Shown here piece by piece: positions 1 through 11,098 of a stretch of 64,000 nt of DNA (its first letter is position 1; every line of letters begins with the position of its first letter). The notes under the pieces were generated by a model, which was not told the origin of the DNA, ran no database searches, and was given only the letters and a program-made list of their open reading frames with translations. The position numbers and the translations under genes were made by a program. The DNA lies in the NCBI GenBank assembly GCA_944548615.1, contig OX155967.1, forward strand, positions 805,321-869,320, written 5' to 3'. The stretch is from Micropterix aruncella (Eukaryota > Arthropoda > Insecta > Lepidoptera > Micropterigidae).

Positions 1-705
1 AATCCCAGCTTGTATTGGGAAATGCTTATGTTTGAATGAGATATACTTACGGATGTGCACGACTTTCGACGGTGCAATGTAAGTTTAAAGGTCCTTTTGC
101 AGTCGACTAACGATCACTATTCATCCATATATCTCATAAATAGGGCTTATCCTTATGCAACACAAAATGCCTTCAATTGAGACGAATTAAACGAAAAAAT
201 AACAAATTTAACTATCGATCACTTTGGCGTTTTATAAATGAAATGAACATTACGAAATAATTCAAATTTCGAATGCTACCAACATTTAAAATATGATACA
301 ATTGGCTGAGTTTGTTATCAACGAGCCATTAAATCGAAATAAAAATAAAAATACCTCCATATGCTCAATGAAATGAAAGAAGAAACTTCAATCTTAATTT
401 CTGGCAGAGAAGTTTATAATAAAGATTGTATAATGTTATCCAAATAGGGTAAACTTATATAAAATTGTATAATATTAAAAAAATATAAAGAAACATTGTA
501 TAAAACAGTAAAATATTGTTATATTTGATAAGGTTTGTAAAGACATCCGTTTATAGGATGATGTTTTTATTTAAAATAAAATTAGTAAAAGCTACTTAAA
601 AAGCAGCGAAGGAAATCCCAGCTTGTATTGGGAAATGCTTATGTTTGAATGAGATATATCTACTTACGGATGTGCACGGTGCAATGTAAACTTACATTGC
701 ACCGT
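1..705. repeat. Rearranged direct and inverted repeat
   Basis: The first ~85 bases recur, nearly unchanged, at about 613-690 (shared start AATCCCAGCTTGTATTGGGA). The second copy is rearranged: 676-689 (ACGGTGCAATGTAA) is followed after two bases by its perfect reverse complement at 692-705. The bases after the palindrome match, in reverse complement, the segment at about 58-85 of the first copy. This is seen directly. It is probably a remnant of a mobile element; I cannot name the family. Confidence 0.7.
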
Positions 706-716
706 CAAAAGTCGTG

Positions 717-745
717 CTGTAGTCGACAACTCAAGTTATAGATAT
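717..745 (+). repeat. Possible 3'-end fragment of Rep-A
   Basis: The short stretch GCTGTAGTCGACAACTCAAG closely matches the last bases of the Rep-A copies ending near 21791 and 60535. Only the terminal ~27 bases are recognisable, so this may be a severely truncated copy, or chance similarity helped by the adjoining rearrangement. Confidence 0.35.
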
Positions 746-779
746 CATACTGTTTTAGAGGTTATGTAAACTAAAAACT

Positions 780-2040
780 ATGCTGTGAAGTATTTTTAAA
801 AATCAGTGTTTGATCGATCATTTTATTGCCAGCGTGTGACATTATCATATAGATTAAAAAAAACCGTTGTTTGATCAACGGCCGAGCCTCGATACAAATT
901 GAGCGATAGCGTCGCCGTGAACCCCGAGCGTTCGTTAATTACCTGCACCCAGGCCAATTTTGTTATTGATCAGATAAAGCGTGTTTATTAATACGGGAAG
1001 CTCACCGCTCTAGCCAAAATTATACGGCGTGGGTGCGATAACTGTCACAAATTGGTAATTGCCCTAGTAAAAGCACTAAATCAATAAGATTGACTATAGG
1101 CATTGTATACTAAAAACAACATACACGAGTGTACGCTTCGCGGCACGTACATGATCACGATACTCGTAGCAAAGCCTACATAGCCCTCCGCAAAGTCCGT
1201 TTGACTATGATCCAAAAGTCGTTTGTGTCTGTCAATGGCAATACGAGATTTAGAACCAAATATATTCGAATATAGAGATAAACATGCTATTTATAAGATA
1301 GACGACCTCGAGGAAATATCACGATACCTTTAATATAGGTATATATTTATTATGAAAAACAATATCATATCTCTAATATTCTTCTATTATTCTTATGTTA
1401 AAACGAAGTAAAGGTTAGAGGTAAACCTCGTAGTAATAAATTGATAATATTCGATTATTCAATATGATTGATTGACGTTTTATGTATGGCATTATTGAAC
1501 ATTTATCTTTTATTTTGTCTGACTTTAGGTTATTTTTACTGATTTGAAAAAAAGGAATTATTTGTTACATTTGTATTTTGAAACAATTAGGATTATGACA
1601 TTATCCAACTGTATTTGCAATTTTGATTTAATAAAGGACTATTTCACTTTGACAATACATACTGACTATTGAATGGGTTGTGTTCATGGTTACTTAAGTA
1701 ATTAATTACAATTTATATCTGTAAGATCGTACTGATAACTCAGTACCCGAATGTCTTCCCGAATGAAATCTTGAATGAACTGATAAGTCTCTGATTACTA
1801 TGATGATTAATGTTTTTATGGTTTTTTTTTCAATTCTTTTATTTTTTATAACACGTGAAATTTATTTATTATATATTCTGCATATTATTAATATTTAAAT
1901 ATGATTATTTAAAATGATTATATTTATTAACTGCCGTGTTTTTGATCAATTTAAGTGATCCTTTTTTTTAATTTACCCTGTTTATTTGTGATTTTGTTTT
2001 TAACACTCTTTAAAAATAAATTAATTAATGTACACTGTGT
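780..2040. other. Stretch without recognisable gene
   Basis: AT-rich sequence with a slightly more GC-rich patch around 880-1060. No reading frame with recognisable similarity, RNA gene or mobile-element terminus was seen. Confidence 0.5.
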
Positions 2041-2044
2041 TTAT

Positions 2045-2205
2045 ATAATGTCCGCCCAATCACAAGCTTTGCCTAATTGGGCGACATCGGACAAGTTTAA
2101 TTTCTTGTTGTGGTTTGAGTAATTTAGTATAATATTTGATTTGATGTTTTAATTGGAAATTGTATTTTTTGTGAATTGCTTTATAAATAAATAAATAAAT
2201 AAACT
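2045..2205 (+). mobile_element. LINE-like 3' end with AAAT tail
   Basis: A non-coding block ends in a short run of AAAT units at 2184-2203. Such tails are typical of the 3' ends of arthropod non-LTR retrotransposons. No coding sequence precedes it, so this would be a strongly 5'-truncated copy; the family is not identified. Confidence 0.4.
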
Positions 2206-2446
2206 TGTGATCCTACGAAATTATATTTTTTCGGGTTTACATGTTCTGCATTATTGAAGCGAGGCTCGCGTCTATACTAATGTCTCACAAAGCTGACGAT
2301 GACGATCGATTATCGCTAAAGCAGAATGCCGTATTTATAGGGAGGAGAATGTCAGAGCTGTGGCTTTAATTAAGGTAGTAAAACAGGCCCCACGCGAACG
2401 AAACTGTGATGAGCGGTGACGTTAGTCTTATTCGCACCTTATCTAA

Positions 2447-2632
2447 ATGCTAATGAGGACAAGCTATCGCCTCACCTGCGTTTGTTGTAGCTCCAAAGTG
2501 CCAACCGAGGAAAACAATCCCTTTACCGCTTACAAGCACTTTACTCTCGAACCGAAAACACTGCCATTGAAGGATTTAGTGCCGATCTTCACGTTATTTA
2601 GACCGAAACTAGCACGGATTAAATTTATGTAG
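2447..2632 (+). other. Short open frame, no recognised product
   Basis: A 61-codon ATG-initiated frame lies in slightly GC-richer DNA. It contains the short cysteine cluster TCVCC but nothing else that I recognise. It may be chance; I list it only because the surrounding 500 bases hold nothing else. Confidence 0.15.
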
Positions 2633-2760
2633 GTATCTATAAATATATAAATAGCAAACTCCTTATTTGATCTTTTATTTTTCAGAAAACTTACAGCGTT
2701 TTATGCTTAATACTAACACATATTATGCAAGTCTAAGGACAATAAAAAGTTTTCACAATT

Positions 2761-3592
2761 TATTTTTATTTTTATTTTATTTATTTTATTTTATTTTCTT
2801 AAGGATAACTTACAGCCAATAATTTTGTAGTGAACAATAATAGGAAGCTTAGAGCCATTTACAAGTTACCACTGATAATGACAATAATAATAACGTGAAT
2901 TTAGAACTGATATTAAGTATAAAGAAGATATTAAACAAGAAGATAAATTGTACATTAGAAAACATGTTGACATAAACAAGACTGTAATAAAAGAAGGAAA
3001 TGCTAAGCCTGGTCATCACAAAATCGCCCTACAACCTGCTTCCTTATAGTATCTATATTCGTGAAAAAGGGGTCAATATCAATGTCAGCATTCAGGGTGT
3101 TGAAAGTTTCGCATACCCTTATAAAATAGGAATTACGCCTGTATTTGGTTTTAAAGACAGGTACGTGAAGGGGTGCCCTATTTCTAAGTGCCCGGCTAGG
3201 AGTGCGGAGAGATATTTTAGATAATAGTTCAGGACAATCAATCGAGCCATTTAAAATTCTTAGTAAAAGTGAGATGTCAGCTATGTTTCTTCGCAAAGCC
3301 AATGGCAGCAAATGATGGCGGATACAACGAGAATAGTAGTCTGGATCACGTATACGACATTTATATTCTATGTAGCGTAGAAATTTTCTTTGGATGGCCT
3401 CTATTCTCGATGCATACACCTCGTAACAAGGGTTCCATAACTGGGATGCATATTCAAGATGACTGCGGACGTAGGCACAATAGAGAATTTTTATGGTTTT
3501 TATGTTATTGAAGTGTTCGCTGGATCGTATAATAAATCCTAGGGCTTTAAACGCTTTCGCAACAATACTGTCGATGTGGGCATCAAATAGCA
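2761..3592 (-). pseudogene. LINE fragment: reverse transcriptase C-terminus and 3' tail
   Basis: Read on the minus strand, an uninterrupted frame of about 197 codons from 3592 to 3003 matches the region downstream of the reverse transcriptase in Jockey-type LINEs. A segment reading KILYCAYVRSHLEYASQLW is the familiar end of that region, followed by a basic tail. After the stop lies ~200 bases of 3' UTR and an A/T-rich tail at 2761-2798 (TTTATTTTA units on the plus strand). The 5' end is cut at about 3592, as expected from abortive reverse transcription. The retained frame is clean, so the insertion may be fairly recent. Confidence 0.75.
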
Positions 3593-3796
3593 GTAGCAGT
3601 CATATTGTCACTTATTATTTAAAAAGTTTAATTAAACTAGACATATTGTTACAGCGTAAGAATAAAATGTGAAGAAAATACAATTTTTACATAAGAGGCT
3701 ATAAAACGTTGAGGCCAGTAAAGTAATAATTTAAAAGGGAAATAAAATGTTTTTAGAGAAAATATTTATTTTTCAAACGCGCAACATGTTAAAAAC

Positions 3797-4069
3797 CCAT
3801 TTTTGATTAAAATATCATATTGTGCCTATGTTCGCAGCGTCACTAAATTTGCGTCTCAATACTTTGTTCAAACGGACCGAATCGACCAAATTCAGTCACG
3901 ATTCGTCAGGAGAATGAATTATCGCAAAGGCCTGGCATTTAAAACGTACGAGAAAAGCTTAAAATACTATAATATAAATACCTCGCAAGACCAGCGCACA
4001 GTGGCCGCCATGGCATTGCTGCACGGGTGGACACTGAAGCATTATTGGTATTATAAACATGTGAGTTAG
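3797..4069 (+). pseudogene. LINE reverse transcriptase C-terminal fragment
   Basis: An 88-codon frame starts with IKISYCAYVRS, homologous to the same block in the minus-strand fragment next door, followed by RIDQIQSRFVRRMNYRKGL, a pattern common after the reverse transcriptase in Jockey-type LINEs. It ends in a stop at 4069. The sequence has diverged from its neighbour, so it is a related but distinct copy in the opposite orientation. It is not functional alone. Confidence 0.65.
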
Positions 4070-4670
4070 TGGGGGTCGCTCTTGTATGATTTAAAAAAAT
4101 AATAGGCCTTAAAAGGGGATATATTAATATTAGGATGTGAAATAAATATGAAAAACCTAAAGCTTTATCTTCAGCTCCCGAACGTTATTAAAAATATGAA
4201 TTAATTGAAAAAAAAACTATTTTGTTTTGAAATTTTATAGCCACAAATAAAACACTTTTTTATTTGTTTTATTATTTCTTTATTCATAAAAAGTAGGAAT
4301 TACAAATCCCAGCTCCCAACCAAGTCTAATGTATTTTCAATAGGTAACTATAATAATAATATTTTGTATATATTTTACTTATATTTTAACTAGCTTGATT
4401 TACAATAACTACTAGGTACAATGTATTTACTTCCTATTATGTAATTATGGTAATGCTAATTTAGTGTAATAGAATTTTTACGTTTGACCGTTATCATACC
4501 TACCTCATATGTTACCTATGCCGTGGTAAAAAACTGTGGATATTGGTATGTGTACTTAAATAAAACATTTCTATCAATAAAAAAGATTTATTAATTTTCC
4601 TTAACTTATCTAACAGATTTTGGCAACCCTAAATCCTACAAGTTGCTTGTATGAAAACAAATGAAGTTCG
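4070..4670. other. AT-rich stretch without recognisable gene
   Basis: No recognisable coding region. A T-rich run at 4255-4285 could be the tail of a minus-strand retrotransposon, but no element body follows it. Confidence 0.4.
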
Positions 4671-4673
4671 GCA

Positions 4674-5025
4674 GGTAAATTTGCCCACTTGTTTCTAGGC
4701 GAATCTTGTATTGGTTAGTCATTGAAGATATGTTCAAACGACAATTTTGCCCATAAATTGTTAGTAGTTCTTAGACAAGAACGCCATAAGAGCTATAGTT
4801 CAACAAATAATGGTTGCGGGCAAACATGGACGAAAACGAAGGTAAATTTGCCCACCATCAAAATTTTTAATTGCGTGGAATCGCATTTAAATATGGCTGA
4901 ATTTACACTTGTAACCCAATTCAATGATCACGTAGGTCATCCTTAGACATTAAAAAGTAAAGCATAACATACATTTTTTTTGTGAAAATCAACATAATTG
5001 TAAAAAAGCGGGCAAAATTGGACGG
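4674..5025. repeat. Cluster of TTTGCCC / GGGCAAA motifs
   Basis: The motif GGTAAATTTGCCCAC occurs at 4674-4688 and again at about 4849-4863. Related forms occur in both orientations: CAATTTTGCCC near 4742, GCGGGCAAACATGGAC near 4816 and GCGGGCAAAATTGGAC near 5008. Repeated motifs in both orientations resemble the subterminal transposase-binding repeats of pogo-like elements (compare the element at 56446-58779), so this may be a non-autonomous relative. No matching termini were found. Confidence 0.35.
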
Positions 5026-5158
5026 TTTCACGGTATATATTATTATATTGTTTTACTAAGCTTACCTGGATAATTAATTATTTTAGTTGTTTAGTAGTTT
5101 AGGTTTCAGTATTTTCTTAAGTAAATATTTGTTGATCGAATTGCCTATTTTTACTGAT

Positions 5159-5250
5159 TTGATTGATTAGTTTTGGAAAAATGTTTGAGTTGATTGATTA
5201 GTTTTGGAACAAATGTTTGAGTTGATTGATTAGTTTTGGAACAAATGTAT
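5159..5250. repeat. Tandem repeat, ~32-bp unit, about three copies
   Basis: Three consecutive copies of a unit starting TGATTGATTAGTTTTGGA, with the second and third nearly identical and the last truncated. A minus-strand open frame here simply translates the repeat and is not a gene. Confidence 0.8.
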
Positions 5251-7560
5251 TCAAGTGTTCTATCGTCGAAGTATTTTTTTTCCTTGCTATATTTCACGTA
5301 GCCGAGATCAATGTACATGATCGACAGGTATTCGTAACAAACCGTTTTCGTGGTTGTCACGCATAATCTTATACCATACGAAGATACTAGTACGCAAGGC
5401 ATTATAGAGGTGCATTAATAGAGAGTTCTGTGTAATTATTGTATTTACTTTGTATTAAGCCTTTTGGTGCCATTTATTTCAGTATTCAACGTTGTACATT
5501 TTCTGCTTCCCTAACATACGTGGGAAATGTAAGTCCCCACAGCTCTATCTATATACGTGTATAGAATAAATGTCTTAATATTTTCAAACATACGATTTTG
5601 TTTTCTGTGTATGAACAAATTTATATCACCAAAAATATAATCCACCGCCATTTGATATAAACGAGAGTTATTTTTCTATTTCTTGTAAACAATCACTATT
5701 ATTTGGTTTTGGAGGTCAAGAAACAGCAAATATTGAAATATTTTTCTTCCACTTTGTATTACAAATAATAACTTCAACTTAAGAGTGTTATGCCAAGTTT
5801 ACAGACGACTTTGCATATATAGTTTAGACGATATTACCAGAAAAATCATACAAACAAAGAATTATTTTTAGTCTACTCGGTCCTTCTTTGACTCCGTGCG
5901 CGGCATACAGCGTCTCGATTCCACGTTTGCTTCAATGAAGTCGTATCGGTTTTCGTTGCCACAAACTTCCTGCTGTTTCTGTAACTGTTTTGACACTTTT
6001 CTCTACTGCTTATGTGGCAAGTAAAACGTGGAAACTATAAATGTGGAGTATCGGAAAGCAGTAATGTGAGTTGCCCGTCTGTTATTTTTTTCAAAATTGA
6101 CGGTGACGTTAATTAAATTTCTTTCCAGTTTATTAGATCAATTCGTGATCTAGCATTGAAGTTAATTTGGCATTTCAAAGACACGACACGTTTCGATGTA
6201 TTTAAGAAGAAGTATGACATAACTGCTTGGAAAACCGATGTATAACGGTTAATTAAAAAATAATATTGTATATTTATATAAATTATTATGCATATATTAA
6301 TAATATATCATGTCATATTTTTATTTGTATTATTTTGTATTTTTAGCACTGCTTTTATAATTGTATTTATATATTTTATTAAATTATAAATATGTTTATA
6401 CCATATAGCATTTATTATTTATTGAAATCGTATTTACATATACGTAAAAATACAAAGTTTTTTACGTTAATTAGGCTAATTGTTACATAAGTTGTATTAC
6501 TTATTTTAATTATTTACTCTGACCCACCTAGATACGGGACAGTTTAGTGATAGTTAGGTGGGCACTGAGTATTAGCTGCATTTCGGTGTTCAATTTTTCC
6601 GAGTTACTTATAACATTGATAACAATAGGACTAAATGTACAAAAAATAAATAAATAAAGTATTAAAACACAGAAAAAAAACCAATTAGATTTTATGAGTT
6701 TAAGACGCACTTTAGTAATTTCTTCAAGAAATCGACCACAAGCAACGGGGAAAATTTTGGTGTTCCAAAATACAAAAAAAAACCAATACCAAAAACACAA
6801 AAAATATAACAGTCTCAGAATATGCATCATTTAATGTCTGAAAGACATTTTGTTTATAAGAGCGCAGAAATAATGTCAAAAACATGATACTTCCAGGTGA
6901 AAATAAAATAATTTACAACAATTCAGTATTAATATAAAACAGGAAAAACTGAATGACATAAAGAAACTGTATTTTGTAAATAGTTCAAACTTTACACAAC
7001 AAAAATGAAATGAAATACTTTGATTTTATTAAGTCTGATGAAAATCAGGAACATGCCACGTCTGAAAATGGCGAGGACAAAGGGAATGAAGCTGGAGGAG
7101 AGTACTTTTAGTATAATGTAGACAAATAAATGTAACATTTTTGATGAGCTCAAAAAATATGAGCAATTTGTTTCATTTACAAAAACTTAAGACAAAAACA
7201 GACTTTTTCCAACAAAAAAAGTACCTGTTCCAAAATATATTTTTAATATAACTGAACAAAATCATATGTATATAAGATAAAATAATAAAAAAATAAATAA
7301 TATTTCATGACCATAGTATGTTTTTTAAATATTTAGATGTTTTTATTGATTTTCATAAAGTTTGATCAAAGTCTAATGGTCTGTTTTTTTTTTGAGCGAA
7401 TCAATTTATCGTAATAATACTAATGAGGCGGTCCTTCTATTTAAAATAGATTCCCTATTTTATCTGCGCAACTTGAATGATGCTCTATGCCTTTATAAAA
7501 AAAAATAATTGGCATATTCGATTGCTCTGACCTGGTGGGCGAGATCAATATATTAACACC
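5250..7560. other. Long AT-rich stretch without supported gene
   Basis: Only short chance frames occur. The patch at about 5880-6070 is more GC-rich than its surroundings, but no frame in it is recognisable. No RNA gene, LTR or transposon terminus was seen. Confidence 0.45.
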
Positions 7561-7699
7561 CCAATGAGAACCATGCGCCAATTTGACCCTTTTCGAATGC
7601 CACGTTTTAAAACGAATGCATCCAGAAATATAGTACTCATACTATCTTATTTCAATACCCAATTTATCTTATTTCATTTACATTTAATTTATTTTATTT

Positions 7700-8000
7700 T
7701 TTCATTTTTTCTTTTTCTCAGTTATAATAATTTGATAGGTGTGCGCACAATACAAAACATACAAGTAACCTAGTCGAGTCTACCTTGGTACGGGCTTCAG
7801 CCTAGTTAGGCAGGACTTTGTAAATAACCTTTTTGAACATTGCTTTCGAAAACTAACTTATTATTATTGTTATTTAAATTGTATTGACATTTTTAATAAT
7901 TCCATAAGCACTTATAAATACTTCAAAAATCAAATTCTAACCAATACAATTAACTGAATATTCGTTTAAACTATTTTACTAATTATTATTATTATTATTG
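7700..8000 (+). mobile_element. LINE 3' UTR and (ATT)n tail
   Basis: The block at about 7779-7830, centred on ACCTTGGTACGGGCTTCAGC, recurs in reverse orientation near 23822-23870, where it lies just downstream of a recognisable LINE C-terminal coding fragment. Here the block is followed by AT-rich DNA and an (ATT)n run at 7982-7999 that would be the tail. I infer a 5'-truncated copy of the same LINE family. Confidence 0.5.
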
Positions 8001-8241
8001 GGTCCATACCTATGTAAATACTTTTCTTTCACACTGGCCATTTTGAACATGGATAACTTGGGTTTGAAGTGGAATTTCAAATTCAAATAAATTTTAATTC
8101 AAGGCCATGTTATTCTTTTTTTAGAATCTGCTGTTTATTTGACTTTCCGTCTTTTGTTTTTGCTCAAATATTTTCCATTGTGCAACCGTGGTAAAGTTGA
8201 AAATTGTAATATTTTCAAATATGAGATCCTGTGCCGGTGTT

Positions 8242-8690
8242 TTCTATTACAGCTTCTTGCAGTCTGGCTATACAATTACCGTAAATGTGTACAGTTAAGA
8301 ACTGCAAACAATGATGGAGAAGCTCGTGATTAAATAACCGAGCCTGGTCAATCGCTCATCGCCACTGCTTCTGCATGACAAAGTATAACCACAGATTCCA
8401 CTGCTAACAGTCGCAAAGTTGCAGGAGTTGCAGCTGGACACTCTTGGTCATTCACCACCAGACCTTGATAGAGTTTTTTTTTTCAGAATACATTATTTGT
8501 TTAGAATACTAATTAGATATCTCTTTACAAGGGAAAAATCAACTTTGAAGAGTCGGTGAAAAACGCCTTCAAAGCATTCATTGGTTCCTGTCCACGAGAG
8601 TTTTACAGCAAAGGAATTAAGCAACTTCCATTGAAATTACAAATCTGCATAGATAATAGGGGTTTTAATAGGGGTAATAATTTCTATTAA
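8242..8690 (+). pseudogene. Decayed mariner transposase, C-terminal half
   Basis: Translating the three plus frames in turn gives mariner signatures in order. These are FYYSFLQSGYTI near 8242; NRSSPLLLHDK around 8350-8385, where the Asp of LHD is the second catalytic residue; KLQELQLD around 8413; and INFEESVKNAFKAFIGS at 8538-8590 followed by REFYSKGI, the conserved C-terminus. At least two in-frame stops and several frameshifts break the gene, and the N-terminal DNA-binding half is absent. Mariner transposases (Tc1/mariner, DD34D) cut and paste at TA; this copy is dead. I did not find its terminal repeats. Confidence 0.8.
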
Positions 8691-9099
8691 TTAAATATAT
8701 ATTTTCATACAAAGTTTTTGTCCCTAAATTTCCATTATGGAACAGCAACTTCATAGATAAGGACCCAATATTATAATTTTATAACTACGTTTATTTTTAT
8801 TTTGTATCAGATTATAATCTGAACACAATATTTACACAAGAACTTTTATACAATATGTCAAACTGTCTAGATTTAATACCTATATATCACACCTAAAATT
8901 AAATATAAATATATTTATATATACATAATAATTTTTTTTAAATCTATTTTGTCTCTTCCTTTCACCTCACTTCCTATCCTGATTCCCCCCATTCTCAAGC
9001 GGAAACAATATAAAATTATATTGCGTTCATTTTGTATACTTTATATTCGGAATCACATTAATGGATTTTTGTCACTTTTAAATACGTTTTTATTGCAAT

Positions 9100-9155
9100 G
9101 TATGTAGTTCTGTTTGGTTCCAGAATAAAGTAAAATAAAATAAAATAAAATAGAT
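9100..9155 (+). mobile_element. Retroelement tail, AAAAT units
   Basis: A short unique stretch runs into repeated AAAAT units at about 9131-9152, the form of a LINE or SINE 3' tail. No body was recognised upstream. Confidence 0.35.
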
Positions 9156-9384
9156 ACCCAACCCTCACACTACGCTAACGCTCCCACTCTACACCTACCA
9201 CAACTCAATATACTCAACACTTTCAATACAAGCCTTTTATGTACATGAAAATCTTTAGGTATTTTCATTTTCCTTAGTAGTCGCAACCTGATTTCTTTGA
9301 TTTTTATAGAAATCCGTAAACTGTTTTATTTTTTATTAAACTGTATTTTTTACGTTAATTATTCACTGTAATACTTTGTGATTT

Positions 9385-9420
9385 CCAAAGTAAAGAATTG
9401 AATTGAATTGAATAAAAAAA
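9385..9420 (+). repeat. GAATT microsatellite and A-rich run
   Basis: Four GAATT-like units are followed by an A run, again consistent with a retroelement tail. No body was recognised. Confidence 0.4.
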
Positions 9421-9635
9421 AGTTTGAATAGGAGTGAAGCGATTTCCTCTCTATCTTTATAGTTGTATACGTATGTAGCTACAGAGATAACAAACGATGG
9501 GACTAACGTTGTTTGATGGCGTTTTAAGCGACGGCGGCTTTCGTAATTTAAATGTCACCTTTTGATATTGTCCTCAAAGTAATTTAGGCATAAGGAAAAT
9601 TATTACGGAAACTCTAAGCTAAGCATTTCTTGAAT

Positions 9636-9662
9636 GAGAGGGAGAGAGAGAGAACGAGAAGT
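9636..9662. repeat. GA-rich simple repeat
   Basis: A short purine run of GAGAGGGAGAGAGAGAGA form. Confidence 0.7.
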
Positions 9663-9800
9663 GTCATTAGTGCTAGACGGGAGCATTTCGCTGATTAATG
9701 GGGTAGGCGGATCCGCTAATGCAGTAAATGATAAAAGTCGATATTGACATTTTCATCACTAGCTATTTAGTTTTATTTGAAAATCACTGTTTTTAATTTT

Positions 9801-10450
9801 GGGAAGCTAATGGGCCTTGTTGCAGGTTGGTCATTAAGACCCATGTGCTCAGGGTCGGTCATACTCACGGGTCAACACCCATCCGGCGGCCTCCACGTAG
9901 AAGTGCGAGCCAGGGTAGTAGCCTCTTCGGACCAGTTTCCCCTAGGAGTCAATCTTCATGCGCTCCTGGACGGTTTGCGCACCGTGCGGCGTCAGTCGAT
10001 CTATTGTGCATTCTGACCGACAGTCGGGGGAGTCTGGAAACAGTACTGTCTCCTACAGAGCGGGGGTAGTTGTTTACCTTACGGCAACTGCTCTTGAAAC
10101 GACCAATCGACTACCCGATACCGGGTGAAGAGCCAGGCAAAGGATGCCGTAGTCCGCGATAGATTCGGTAGACACCGTATCACCGCTTCGCAAGGGAGAG
10201 GACCGTGCAAGCGACCTAGAACCTGTAACCAGTCGGGAGACCGGGGTAAGCTGGTTGCAACTGGAAGTAAGGGTACGAGTGTCGGCCCGCTGGGTGATTA
10301 ACCTGGTTATCTCGCGGTAAGGCGTTGGCTTCTTACGGGCGTGCATGTACGCTCACCTCACGGGAGACGATATAACTCGTAAGAACGATTATATCGTTAA
10401 AACTTCCTAAGGTGACGGGTTCGCCCGTTGTAATCGGCAACTCTAGATGT
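9801..10450 (+). mobile_element. Rep-A copy 1, near full length
   Basis: GC-richer than its flanks, this ~650-base block begins GGGAAGCTAATGGGCC and ends near GGTTCGCCCGTTGTAATCGG. It aligns over its whole length with the copies at 20433-21791 and 60061-60535. Shared landmarks are CACGGGTCAACACCCATCC, AGTCGGGGGAGTCTGGA, GGTCCGCGATAGATTCGGT and AAGGGAGAGGACCG. Open frames inside it differ from copy to copy, so it is probably non-coding. One nested copy elsewhere has a 13-bp target duplication, which points to retrotransposition. Confidence 0.75.
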
Positions 10451-10835
10451 TTTCCATTCTCTGGGGAAACTTAAAGAAGTGCCTCAAACAGTGAAAAATA
10501 GACATTTTGCAAATCAATTTTAAGTGGCTCTTGCGAGCTTTTAAATAATAATAAAAATATGAATCTTGTCTCGAATTTCTGTCTTTCGTGTGCAAAATTT
10601 CAATATTTTGTGTATAAATTTGTGTTTTTTTTAATTAAAAAAATGTGTTTTTTTTATCTGAAGTCATTACCTTTCTGTATTTTCCTATTTTCTTTTTACT
10701 CTATGGGGACAAAAAACTTGAAAATATATCAATAATACGTACCAAGTAAATGATTAAAATGTATTGATGCCGTAATGATGGCATAATATTATTTTTAAAT
10801 TTAATTTTTCAAATAACCAAATTTTTCAATAAGCC

Positions 10836-10997
10836 GTGGAAGAAAATGCATCACTGGGAGATGTCATTAACAACATTCACAATTTGAGCAAGACCATGAC
10901 AAAAAAGGATCATTTTGTTATATACGCCGGTAGCAACGACAACAATCCAATACTGTTTACGTACGAACTCGCACAAACCTTTAGAGAAATTATTTAG
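10836..10997 (+). pseudogene. SGNH-hydrolase-like fragment upstream of LINE ORF1
   Basis: A 53-codon segment without an ATG reads HFVIYAGSNDNN in its middle, resembling the GxND block III of SGNH/GDSL esterase domains found in ORF1 of CR1-type LINEs, and ends in TAG at 10995. It sits 100 bases before ORF1 in a different frame. It could be a remnant of an ancestral, longer ORF1 or of a related copy. It lacks the other esterase blocks, so it is unlikely to act alone. Confidence 0.5.
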
Positions 10998-11098
10998 ATA
11001 AAATTATTACTCAGGCAAAAACCAATCCAATTAACAATAAAGAAAAGAAAACTGAAATCGGATTTCGCAACATTTCAAACCTAAAATGTGGAAACCAT

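Noticed and set aside
5151..5402. 83-codon minus-strand frame
   Set aside because: Its C-terminal half is simply the translation of the 32-bp tandem repeat; the rest has no recognisable feature.
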